NCBI RefSeq assembly: GCF_014879975.1
Contig: NZ_CP062500.1
Span: 1,984,001 to 2,048,000 of the forward strand
Reading direction: 5' to 3'
DNA length: 64,000 nucleotides
DNA from: Vibrio bathopelagicus
GTDB taxonomy: Bacteria; Pseudomonadota; Gammaproteobacteria; Enterobacterales; Vibrionaceae
Shown here: positions 56,156 through 64,000 of the stretch, piece after piece
Numbering within the stretch: position 1 is the first letter of the stretch
How the letters are laid out: each line of letters starts with the position of its first letter
Notes under the pieces: model-generated
The model's input: only the letters and a program-made list of their open reading frames with translations
Told to the model about the DNA's origin: nothing
The model's database searches: none
Made by a program: the position numbers and the translations under genes

Positions 56156-56216
56156 AACCAGCGGGGTATTCAGAGCCTTAATTCAAGGCCCTAACTCAAG
56201 GTAATAGTCGCTGGTT
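56156..56216 (-). other. Structured intergenic segment between hsdR and hsdM
   Basis: Perfect arms AACCAGCG (56156-56163) and CGCTGGTT (56209-56216) enclose a second small hairpin, GCCTT-N5-AAGGC (56175-56189). It lies in the 168-bp gap between hsdR and hsdM, with no U tract. It may tune the hsdR:hsdM ratio by processing or attenuation. Confidence 0.5.
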
Positions 56217-56258
56217 TAATGGTTGTAGTGTAATCAGCTTGCTGGCTTAACCAAAGGG

Positions 56259-59200
56259 CTAATTCACTGCTTTCTCGACGCTTGATTGTTTATTACCCAA
56301 ATGCACGCTAAAGCGGCGAACAAACTGTTCAACTATGTCTGCTTGCGCAGGGTTAGGGAAAACTCCGTCTAATCCCGCATCATCAACTTGATTAAATGGT
56401 GCGTCATAAAGAGCTTCAATATCAACGCTGCCATAACGACATAAGTGATTCTTGAGCATACCGATAAAACGCTGCTGTCTTGAGTTCAAGTGAGTATGAA
56501 CTTGTTGAACGAATGCGGTAAATTCATGCTCAATTTGTTGTTCATCCATTCCAACTATCGTTCGCAGGATTTGATCCAACTCTGCTGTTGATTCAGGGAA
56601 GAACTCTTTAAGTGTATGTAAATCCACATTTGGGTTTTGTGTATGCACCAGTGCATTCAGTGTTGATAAATCAGCTTCTGTCACCGCTTGCCCACCACGT
56701 ATTTTCTGTAGCACAGTGTTAGATTCAAACAGTGGTGTCAGTGTTTTTTCAACTTCTTGACGGTAGATCTCGTAATCCACAGTGATGATGTCGGTTTTAA
56801 TCTCTTGCGTTTCATACAGCCCTGAATCTTCTTGCAAGTCAATAATGGGCGTTTTCGGTGCAGGAGGCGCTACGCCTTTATCGCGTAAATGGATAACCGT
56901 ACGTAAGTTATGACGACACGCTTCTACCGCAAAATAATCGGCATCACTCAAATAGTTGGGTTGTTGAATCTGCTTAATCGTGCTCGCTTTGCTACGCACT
57001 TCATTTAGATGCATCGACAGACTGGTAACTTTATCCAATATTGGCGGCACTTCTAACTCGACTTTACTCGGCTGTTGCAGTTTGGTGAGTTGCAGTTGTA
57101 AGAGTTGCAGGTCTAAACGCAGCGCTTCACTTTCACCAGTGGTCTTCTTCCACTGCATCAGAGGCGCCATTTCATCAAAGAGTAACGCTTTAGTATCTGG
57201 CGCCATCTGCATTAAACGCTTTTCTTCACTCAGCTGTGCTTTTAGTTTCCATTTCTCACGTACCGCGATGGTTTGATCATTTAGAGAGTCAATGTCCGCC
57301 TTAATCTGCGGTATAACGTCGGCAAAGATTTCCATCTCTGCTTTTTTAAGCGCTTCGACGGCAAGCACTAATTTGGCTTCAAATACTTTTTGCGCCAAAG
57401 ATTTACTTTGCGTTCCTTCATCCTCATCTGGGTTCATTTTGAAATGCTCAAAGTTGCCCCAGTGGTCGAAGACGAGGAAGTGCTTTTTATCTAACCCTGG
57501 TCCGTACAAGTTTTCACATAAACGCGTACCACGCCCTACCATTTGCCAAAATTTCACTTTTGATTTGATAGGCTTAGCAAAGACCAAGTTAACACATTCA
57601 GGTACATCTATACCGGTGTCTAACATATCAACTGAGACGGCAATGGTAACTTCATCATCGTTCCCTTCAGTACTTTTGAAGTTGTCGATAAGTTCTTCTG
57701 CTCTCTCATATTTTGAGTGGATAACTCGGCAGAAATTTCCACCCATATCTGGGTACATTTCACTAAACAACTCAGCTAGCAGTTCGGCGTGAGCTATGTT
57801 TCTTGCAAAGATAATCGATTTACCAGGAAGTTGGTCATCCACATCTTTTAAACCCATTTCCATTAGGTTGCGGATGATTGCTCGGTTGGTATCTTTATTG
57901 AATATGGCTTTATCAACCTGCTTCGCATCGAAATCCAGAGTGTTTGGATCAATACCTTGATCTTCTAGTTCTGCAATCTGCTCATCCGTCAGTTCGCTTG
58001 CCTTAATGCCGTCACGTAAGAATTGAGTTGTGTGAGTAACGACTTTAAATGGAACTAAGTTTTTCTCTTCAATCGCTTGCTCAAGTGGGTAGTTCGCCGT
58101 CGGCATTTTGTAATCACAGCCGAACAACTGACTGGTTGAGCGCGAAATCATCTCAACAGGAGTCGCGGTTAAACCCACTTGTAATGCATCGAAATATTTG
58201 AATAGCTCGCCGTACTTGTTGTAAATCGAACGATGCGATTCATCAGCAACGATCAGGTCAAAGTGGCCAACATCATACTCTTCATAATTTTGGATCATAC
58301 CCGGATAGGTCGCGATAACAATACGCGCCTTTGAAGCTAGTTCTTTCTTACTTTTACCTTTGATGAAAAGCGGCTCTTTAGTGTGCTCATTAAACGCATT
58401 ACCAGCCTGTTTACGTAGCTCTTTTCGGTCACATAAGAACAGAATACGTTTCGCCCAACCTGCATCTAACAAGCGCTTGGCTAAAGCAATAGAGACTCGC
58501 GTTTTACCCGTCCCGGTTGCCTGTACAATAAGGGCCTTTCGATGCTTGTCTGAAAAGCGCTCACAAATACGGCTGATGCTTTCCATTTGATATAAACGAC
58601 CCGCAACTTTTGTATCAATGGGTGTGCTGTTTAAATCTTTCTTTATTTCTCGTTGAAGAATCAGATATTGAAGGCTGTCTTTTGAGTAATAGCCAAAAAT
58701 CAGTCTAGGTGCGTAACCCTGAGCATCATCCCAAATATAGATTTCGTAACCGTTAGTGTAGAAAATGACTGGGCGCTGGCCGGTACTTGCTTCTAGTGCA
58801 TCTGAGTATAGTTTCGCTTGCTCACGCCCTGCATTGGCATCTTTTCGAGTACGCTTAGCTTCAATAACTGCTAATGGTTTGCCATTATCATCCCACAATA
58901 CATAATCGCAGCGACCTTTGCCTGTTGTGGTTGGTTGGCCGTCGACTTCGTACTCTTTTGACACCTGTTCCGTGCTTTCATTATCAAGAGCGACATCCCA
59001 ACCTTCACTGCGTAATTCAGCATCAATGAGACGCTTACGAGTTTCGGCTTCATTAAAGTCAAAGCTGCTTTTTAGTGACAGGGTATTAGTGCGAATTTTA
59101 TCGGCTTTAACGTGGTCAGTTTGCTGCTTCAGCTGAGCGGCTTGTTTCTGAGCTTCTAACTGCGCTTGCTTTACTTCTTCTAATTCTTTTAGCGCTTTCT

Positions 59201-59708
59201 TAAGAAGGTCATCATTTTGGTTAAGCTTCTGCTGTAACAGTTTGTTCTTTCTCTTGAACTCAGCTTTAGACTCTTCACCCGTTGGTGCATTGTCTGGAAC
59301 AGTAAATTTAGGGCAACCTTCTATATCACCGTCGCCATAGGCCATATAGAGCCAGCAACCAATAAAGTAAGACTCTTTCAACAACCAAATCGAATCATGT
59401 TGTGAGACTTTCCCTTCATGAGCAGCTTTGTTGCCCCCCTTGCGAACAGCGTGAAACTTATCAGCAATGGTTTTATCAACAACCGAGGTAAAAGCGCCAC
59501 TGACAAGTTTGTCGTGCATTGAAGCATTGGGAGCAACAGGTAGGTGAAGTTCTTGGTATAGGTAACCAACAATTTTTTCAACATAACAACGTAGCTTCAC
59601 GAGAGCACTTTGCGGGTCAACAACGGCATACGTTTCAGCAAAAGCACCAAGCTCAGCTAGCTCTGGCCACTGTTCTCTCAAATGTTCAAAATTCATAGAC
59701 TTCTTCAC
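56259..59708 (-). CDS. hsdR: Type I restriction endonuclease subunit HsdR
   Basis: 1149 aa with a GTG start at 59708, chosen because AGGAG lies 8 bases upstream; an ATG at 59696 is the alternative. The N-terminus has a DUF4145-type helical domain (FHAVRKGGNKAAHEG), then a coiled coil (about 160-205), then the nuclease core YVLWDDNGKPLAVIEAKRTR (PD-(D/E)xK, about 270-290). The motor carries VQATGTGKTRVSIALAKRLL (Walker A), LIVADESHRSIYNK (DEAD-box variant) and WQMVGRGTRL (motif VI). The C-terminus is of the EcoEI type. It translocates and cuts unmodified DNA. It is first in the hsdRMS operon, behind a sigma-54 promoter. Confidence 0.95.
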   Translation of the reverse strand: MKKSMNFEHLREQWPELAELGAFAETYAVVDPQSALVKLRCYVEKIVGYLYQELHLPVAPNASMHDKLVSGAFTSVVDKTIADKFHAVRKGGNKAAHEGKVSQHDSIWLLKESYFIGCWLYMAYGDGDIEGCPKFTVPDNAPTGEESKAEFKRKNKLLQQKLNQNDDLLKKALKELEEVKQAQLEAQKQAAQLKQQTDHVKADKIRTNTLSLKSSFDFNEAETRKRLIDAELRSEGWDVALDNESTEQVSKEYEVDGQPTTTGKGRCDYVLWDDNGKPLAVIEAKRTRKDANAGREQAKLYSDALEASTGQRPVIFYTNGYEIYIWDDAQGYAPRLIFGYYSKDSLQYLILQREIKKDLNSTPIDTKVAGRLYQMESISRICERFSDKHRKALIVQATGTGKTRVSIALAKRLLDAGWAKRILFLCDRKELRKQAGNAFNEHTKEPLFIKGKSKKELASKARIVIATYPGMIQNYEEYDVGHFDLIVADESHRSIYNKYGELFKYFDALQVGLTATPVEMISRSTSQLFGCDYKMPTANYPLEQAIEEKNLVPFKVVTHTTQFLRDGIKASELTDEQIAELEDQGIDPNTLDFDAKQVDKAIFNKDTNRAIIRNLMEMGLKDVDDQLPGKSIIFARNIAHAELLAELFSEMYPDMGGNFCRVIHSKYERAEELIDNFKSTEGNDDEVTIAVSVDMLDTGIDVPECVNLVFAKPIKSKVKFWQMVGRGTRLCENLYGPGLDKKHFLVFDHWGNFEHFKMNPDEDEGTQSKSLAQKVFEAKLVLAVEALKKAEMEIFADVIPQIKADIDSLNDQTIAVREKWKLKAQLSEEKRLMQMAPDTKALLFDEMAPLMQWKKTTGESEALRLDLQLLQLQLTKLQQPSKVELEVPPILDKVTSLSMHLNEVRSKASTIKQIQQPNYLSDADYFAVEACRHNLRTVIHLRDKGVAPPAPKTPIIDLQEDSGLYETQEIKTDIITVDYEIYRQEVEKTLTPLFESNTVLQKIRGGQAVTEADLSTLNALVHTQNPNVDLHTLKEFFPESTAELDQILRTIVGMDEQQIEHEFTAFVQQVHTHLNSRQQRFIGMLKNHLCRYGSVDIEALYDAPFNQVDDAGLDGVFPNPAQADIVEQFVRRFSVHLGNKQSSVEKAVN

Positions 59709-59737
59709 CTTTCTGTCTCCTAAGATGAGTGATACTT

Positions 59738-59753
59738 AGCAACGTTTACGCCA
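59738..59753 (-). promoter_or_regulatory. Sigma-54 (-24/-12) promoter of hsdRMS
   Basis: Minus strand reads TGGCGTAAACGTTGCT. TGGC at -24 and TTGCT at -12 match the consensus (TGGCAcg-N4-TTGCw) with GG and GC exactly 10 bases apart. The predicted start is near 59727, about 20 nt before the GTG start codon. It lies in the 64-bp gap between the sigma-54 activator gene and hsdR. Confidence 0.82.
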
Positions 59754-59772
59754 ATTTCAAACTTGGTTGTTT

Positions 59773-61257
59773 TTATGATTCCAAATTAAGCGTTTTCAGC
59801 CAATTATTCAGCGTTTGATGATTATTTAAACCCAACGATTTTGCAGCTTTAGATTTGTTTCCAGCAGCATAATCCATCGCAGATTCAATTGCACTTTTCT
59901 TTATATTATCAATATGTTGCTGAAGGTCACCAGGGACCCTAAATTCACCATTGTTCACCGAAGTTAGGTCGCGACTTATTATCGCGACCTCCAAATCTTG
60001 TTTAGTGATCTCTTTACCTTCCGACCATAATACGGCTCGGTTTAATGTGTTCCATAGCTCACGAATATTACCCGGCCAGCTGTATGCTTCTGCAAATTCT
60101 ATTGCAGACTTGGAAATATTCTTACTCTCAAATAAGGGATGAGTCTTCATCTGCTGGTTTATCTCGATCATCAACTCTTCGATCAGGAAAGGGATCTCTT
60201 CTGAACGCGCCCTTAACGAAGGCAACTCAATCACTCCAACGGCTAGCCGATAGAAAAGATCTTCACGAAAAGACTCGTCAGAAACCATTTTAAAAAGGTC
60301 ACGGTGTGTCGCAGCGATAATCCTCACATCAACACTTTTCGTGGCAACGTCTCCCACCTTTGTAATTTCCTGCTGCTGCAATGCCCTAAGTAATTTAACT
60401 TGAACGGCTAAAGGGAGTTCACCAACTTCATCAAGAAATAATGTTCCACCATTTGCTTGCTCAAATAGACCAGCATGATCTTGGTGTGCCCCTGTAAACG
60501 CACCTTTTACATGACCAAACAAAATGGAATCAACCAAATTTTCAGGTAAAGCACCACAGTTAACAGCTTTAAATGGCTTATCAGCACGAGGACTGGCTTT
60601 ATGAATACCTTTTGCCATCACTTCTTTACCGGTACCACTTTCTCCGAGTAGCAAAGCCGGCAGATCTGCATAAGCCAATCGTTGCGCTTTCTTGATGACG
60701 TTCTGCATGACAGTAGATTTGGCCGTAATCGAATCAAAAGCACTATTGAGAGACGGTGTTTTTGAAGCAAGTTGAGCAATAGCTGTTGACGAAGATTTTT
60801 GATACTCAGCAGAAAAGTCTACAGGTACATCAACTTCGATTAACTGACCTTGAGGGGTAGTTTGAACTAACTGACATTTCGCAATACTCTTTCCAAGTAG
60901 AACAGAAACGACTGTCATTGCAGGAGTACCAGAGGTCAAATTTAGATAAATACCATCAGCCTGATCAGAGACATGAGCCAGTTGCTTGTGCATGACTTTG
61001 GTAATTGCAGTGTAATCAATTGGAGATGACAACCTGATACGTTGAATCTTTACTGAAGTATTGGAGCGCCCGGCACAAGCAAGTTTTTTTTCAAGCCACT
61101 CTTTGTAATCATGCCATTCATCTTCCCATGTACTAGCCAGAATCACGACATCATCAAATGCTGGCGCTTTTAACGCAATAGTCGCAATTGAAGCTGTTTT
61201 ATCTAGCTTCATCTGATCAAGGTCTGTTCTTCCAAGCCAACTAAGCAAGGTTGCCAT
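59773..61257 (-). CDS. Sigma-54 activator with RtcR/CARF-like sensor
   Basis: 494 aa. Residues ~1-155 resemble the CARF-type sensor of RtcR: FDDVVILASTWEDEWHDYKE and IYLNLTSGTPAMTVVSVLLG, which lines up with the ITTGTHVAQI segment of E. coli RtcR. The AAA+ domain (about 185-410) has LLGESGTGKEVMAKG (Walker A), GHVKGAFTGAHQDHAG (the GAFTGA loop that contacts sigma-54) and GGTLFLDEVGELPL (Walker B). The C-terminus has a Fis-type helix-turn-helix (NKSKAAKSLGLNNHQTLNNW). No rtcA or rtcB is near. The adjacent hsdR promoter and the druH promoter are its obvious targets. CARF sensors in general bind nucleotides; the ligand here is unknown. Confidence 0.85.
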   Translation of the reverse strand: MATLLSWLGRTDLDQMKLDKTASIATIALKAPAFDDVVILASTWEDEWHDYKEWLEKKLACAGRSNTSVKIQRIRLSSPIDYTAITKVMHKQLAHVSDQADGIYLNLTSGTPAMTVVSVLLGKSIAKCQLVQTTPQGQLIEVDVPVDFSAEYQKSSSTAIAQLASKTPSLNSAFDSITAKSTVMQNVIKKAQRLAYADLPALLLGESGTGKEVMAKGIHKASPRADKPFKAVNCGALPENLVDSILFGHVKGAFTGAHQDHAGLFEQANGGTLFLDEVGELPLAVQVKLLRALQQQEITKVGDVATKSVDVRIIAATHRDLFKMVSDESFREDLFYRLAVGVIELPSLRARSEEIPFLIEELMIEINQQMKTHPLFESKNISKSAIEFAEAYSWPGNIRELWNTLNRAVLWSEGKEITKQDLEVAIISRDLTSVNNGEFRVPGDLQQHIDNIKKSAIESAMDYAAGNKSKAAKSLGLNNHQTLNNWLKTLNLES

Positions 61258-61312
61258 TCTATCTTCCGTAATTATCTTTACTTATTGATAAATACTTTAC
61301 AGCAATAGTCGC

Positions 61313-64000
61313 TTAGTTGATATTCAACTGCTCTAGTTTCTGCGTATAACCACAATTTTTATCTGCATTTTTTCTATATGTCGAACAACTCCAGAACTGA
61401 CCGTACTTCCCATTTCTTAGCTTCATCTCACTTCCACAACGCTTGCAGAGAGGGCGAATGTCGCCACACTCTTCGTTGATGCACTCCTGAAAGCCAGGCT
61501 TAGTTGTACTGCTCATTGGGCTGCCACACTGGCTACAAGGGGTTTCTTTGTGCTTACAACGAGGATAGAACGAACAAGACAAGAACTTACCGTAGCGACT
61601 AACGCGCTCTTTCAATATTCCTGTTTTACAGCTGCTACAAGAAATTTGTTCAAACAGTTTCTGTACAAACGATGCATCAAATTCATCGGTATCTACGTAG
61701 TATTTGTTCTTTATGAGTTCGACAACAAAATCACTGACATCCGTCATATCTGCTAATAGGTACGCTCTATGTTTTGCTCTGGTTAAAGCGACATAAAAAA
61801 GGCGCCTCTCTTCAGCAAATTCGTAATCATCACCTTTAGGCAATAGCGCGTCCACCAGCGGAGGGGTTACTTTTTGAGACGGGAAGCCATTCTTACCCGT
61901 TATTAATCCCATAATGATGACATAATCGGCTTCTTTACCCTTAGAGGCATGGAATGACTGACAAGTAATTTGTAATGATGGGTATTGTCTATTAATTTCT
62001 TGAAGCTGCTGGTAATCAGGCATTTGATGCCAAAACCTGGCTAGTAGATACACCTTATTCTGCGCTGGTTTACCTGAGGTATGAACGCAAGCCAAAACAG
62101 CATTAAGCGCTTTTTCTAGGGGAGATACACCTTGTTCATTTCTACCTTGTCTGAGTATTGATACAGCAGGCTTGTTAACCTTAATCAGGGACTGAATGTC
62201 TTTTTTGACTTGTACTGGGTTTCTGGTGACAAATTGCGTTGCTACATCTCCAATCGCACTGTTAAAACGAAACGTTAAATCCAATTTTGTTTCCGAAGTC
62301 GCACCGAAATACTCAACAAAATTAGTAGTAAGCTTAACGTCTGCACCACTAAAGCGATAAATAGCCTGCCAATCATCCCCAACACAAAACAGTGACGTAC
62401 CAGGCAGTGAATCACGCAACGCTTTGACTAGCCTAGCTCTGGGCTCTGAGATGTCTTGAAACTCATCCACTAAGATGTATTTCCAGGATGAAACAAACTG
62501 TCCGGTTTGGACGTACATCAATGCTTTACTGATCATGTCATTGAAATCTATCCACTGTTTTTCACGAAGAAACAGCTCATAGCGATTGTATAGTGGATAC
62601 AACAACTCTAATGCTTTCTCTGTTTGCTTGGGATCGATTGAGTTTCTAATGACGTTCTCTATCGCAATATCATCAAGGCAAGCCGCTTTGTACATATCCA
62701 CCAAAGCACTAAACAATTTAGCCAACTCTGTCACTTGACCTAACTGGCGCAGGTTATTAAGTAAATCCTGTGGCGGGATGGGGTTAAATTCGACTTCACG
62801 CTCCAACAGTTTATTTTCAAGCACCTGAAGAAGCTTTCCAACTTTATGCTGGTGGTAGAACACCTCAACATAACCAGTCTGGTATTGCTTGTGCGTTTGG
62901 CGTTTCCATTCAATCGACTCTTGATAGCGATCTTTATCAATCCACGGGGCTGTATTACCGTGCTCATCAGTACCGTAGTATTCAATGTAAATGTCGTGGT
63001 CTGGTAAATAAAAGTCTGGGTGATATTGGCGATATTGATCTGTACTTACGTCAAATCGATAGCTCGCTTCATAATCATAATTAATTCCGTTTCTAAATAG
63101 CCAGTTGGCAATGACAACCTCACCGTAACTCTTTACCTGGTCGCCTTTCAATGAACGGATGTCATTGTCAGTTAAGTACTGTAGATACTCACCTTCACTT
63201 TGAAACTCAAAAGGATTCTTATCAACAAAATAATACGAGCTGAAGTACTCAAGTAAAGACTCACGGTAGCCATCATCAAGCATGAGTTGCTCTAGGTTAT
63301 CGTTCATCCATTTTGATTTAGCTTTAATGTCGTCTTCAAATGGGGATAGGTTTGGTTTTGAACCTTCAACTTCAGCGATTATTTTCATACCCAAGCTATG
63401 GAAGGTGCTGGCTCTCACGTCATCAAAACCCAGTTTGTCTTTGATGCGCTCGTCCATTTCCTTAGCTGCAATACGACCGTAAGCCAACAGCAAGATATCA
63501 TTTGCAGTCGCTTGATCACTATTAATCAGATACCCAGTTCTACCAACCATAACACTTGTTTTACCGGTACCCGCTCCAGCTAAAAGTAGATTGTTGTCGT
63601 TATCCGTAATACAAGCGATTCGTTGCTTCTCTGTTAACGGGTTAGATTCGACGTTGTCGAAAAACATTCCGTATTCTGTTAGCTGCTTTTGGACGTAGGC
63701 ATAGCGCATATTCTCAATATCTGACGGCTTCCAGGCACAAATTACATCGAGTGTGTGAGCGACCTGTTGGGCTAGTTCGCTTAACCCTAAAGCTGACCGC
63801 CATCCCTTCCACCTTTTCGCTTCTTTATTTGCGATGGTTTGAAAGCTTCGAGTTTCAGACGTTCTAATAAAACTTGCGGCAGAGGCATTTTCCACTTGGT
63901 CCAAAAATGGAATCAGTTTCTGAGCGTTACTGTTGGCCCAAAAAGGAAAGAAAGTGTGTTTGTGTCGATGTGTAAATAGGTAGCTCAACATCGGAACGGA
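61313..64000 (-). CDS. HelD-like UvrD helicase with nuclease-like insert and topo zinc fingers (5' end outside window)
   Basis: At least 892 aa; no stop separates the ATG at 63991 from the window edge, and HelD proteins have a longer N-terminus, so the start probably lies outside. Motor motifs: LLLAGAGTGKTSVMVG (about 134-149), ILVDEFQDISEPRARLV, GDDWQAIYRFSGAD, HASKGKEADYVIIMG and RRLFYVALTRAKHRAY, close to E. coli helicase IV. Between them is an insert (about 300-380) with HPDFYLPDHDIYIEYYG, the D...ExxG pattern of PD-(D/E)xK-like nucleases. The C-terminus has three topoisomerase-type C4 zinc fingers (about 765-885). It is probably a DNA unwinding and cutting enzyme in defence or repair. 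It ends 55 bp before the sigma-54 activator gene. Confidence 0.85.
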   Translation of the reverse strand, partial: SVPMLSYLFTHRHKHTFFPFWANSNAQKLIPFLDQVENASAASFIRTSETRSFQTIANKEAKRWKGWRSALGLSELAQQVAHTLDVICAWKPSDIENMRYAYVQKQLTEYGMFFDNVESNPLTEKQRIACITDNDNNLLLAGAGTGKTSVMVGRTGYLINSDQATANDILLLAYGRIAAKEMDERIKDKLGFDDVRASTFHSLGMKIIAEVEGSKPNLSPFEDDIKAKSKWMNDNLEQLMLDDGYRESLLEYFSSYYFVDKNPFEFQSEGEYLQYLTDNDIRSLKGDQVKSYGEVVIANWLFRNGINYDYEASYRFDVSTDQYRQYHPDFYLPDHDIYIEYYGTDEHGNTAPWIDKDRYQESIEWKRQTHKQYQTGYVEVFYHQHKVGKLLQVLENKLLEREVEFNPIPPQDLLNNLRQLGQVTELAKLFSALVDMYKAACLDDIAIENVIRNSIDPKQTEKALELLYPLYNRYELFLREKQWIDFNDMISKALMYVQTGQFVSSWKYILVDEFQDISEPRARLVKALRDSLPGTSLFCVGDDWQAIYRFSGADVKLTTNFVEYFGATSETKLDLTFRFNSAIGDVATQFVTRNPVQVKKDIQSLIKVNKPAVSILRQGRNEQGVSPLEKALNAVLACVHTSGKPAQNKVYLLARFWHQMPDYQQLQEINRQYPSLQITCQSFHASKGKEADYVIIMGLITGKNGFPSQKVTPPLVDALLPKGDDYEFAEERRLFYVALTRAKHRAYLLADMTDVSDFVVELIKNKYYVDTDEFDASFVQKLFEQISCSSCKTGILKERVSRYGKFLSCSFYPRCKHKETPCSQCGSPMSSTTKPGFQECINEECGDIRPLCKRCGSEMKLRNGKYGQFWSCSTYRKNADKNCGYTQKLEQLNIN

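Noticed and set aside
56259..59708. N-terminal RKGGNKAAH of HsdR as an active HEPN ribonuclease
   Set aside because: This is the usual DUF4145-type domain of EcoEI-like HsdR proteins; nothing suggests RNase activity.
59773..61257. CARF-like sensor as part of a type III CRISPR system
   Set aside because: No CRISPR repeats, Cas10 or other cas genes are visible. The AAA+ and GAFTGA motifs make it a sigma-54 activator.
59773..61257. Classical rtcR-rtcBA RNA repair operon
   Set aside because: No RNA ligase RtcB or cyclase RtcA gene is adjacent; the next genes are hsdR and a helicase.

Overview
The window looks like a chromosomal segment of a marine Vibrio (Vibrionaceae). Supporting signs are a GH18 chitinase, a short second adenylosuccinate synthetase with its own LysR regulator, a complete tad/rcp/flp pilus locus in canonical order, compact minus-strand operons and moderately AT-rich DNA with Vibrio-like protein sequences. 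The species is not resolved. I see no rRNA, tRNA, insertion sequence, integrase or CRISPR array.

Bases 1-15,300 are housekeeping and accessory metabolism: a GH18 chitinase (cut by the left edge), a DHH phosphoesterase, a chemoreceptor, a Co/Ni-type cation efflux pump with a MarR regulator, a YgjV membrane protein, an alkyl sulfatase with a small exported protein and an AraC regulator, a LysR/purA pair and a GAF-GGDEF diguanylate cyclase. Bases 15,400-27,130 carry the Tad pilus machine on the minus strand (flp, tadV, rcpC, rcpA, rcpB, tadZ, tadA, tadB, tadC, tadD, tadE, tadF, tadG, then an OmpA-like gene), with a divergent LysR gene beyond flp. Bases 28,800-29,700 hold a divergent HxlR / SnoaL-like pair.

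From 29,936 to the right edge everything is on the minus strand and forms a 34-kb defence island. Read in the direction of transcription (right to left) it contains: a HelD-type UvrD helicase with an inserted nuclease-like segment and topoisomerase zinc fingers; a sigma-54 activator with an RtcR/CARF-like sensor; a type I restriction-modification operon (hsdR, hsdM, hsdS); a Druantia type III-like pair (druH, druE) followed by an ABC-type ATPase and a partner with a degenerate HKD-like motif; and a six-gene operon of MoxR ATPase, VWA protein, HEPN ribonuclease-like protein, an unrecognised 422-aa protein, a two-HKD phospholipase-D-family protein and an SNF2-like helicase.

Two results stand out. 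First, excellent sigma-54 (-24/-12) promoter matches lie directly upstream of hsdR and upstream of druH, and the only sigma-54 activator in the window lies between the helicase and hsdR. This suggests that an RNA-damage-type (CARF/RtcR-like) sensor switches on restriction and Druantia together. Second, the six-gene MoxR-VWA-HEPN-X-PLD-helicase operon has its own sigma-70 promoter with a perfect dyad placed between -35 and -10. It does not match any named defence system I can recall, and is the best candidate here for an undescribed system.
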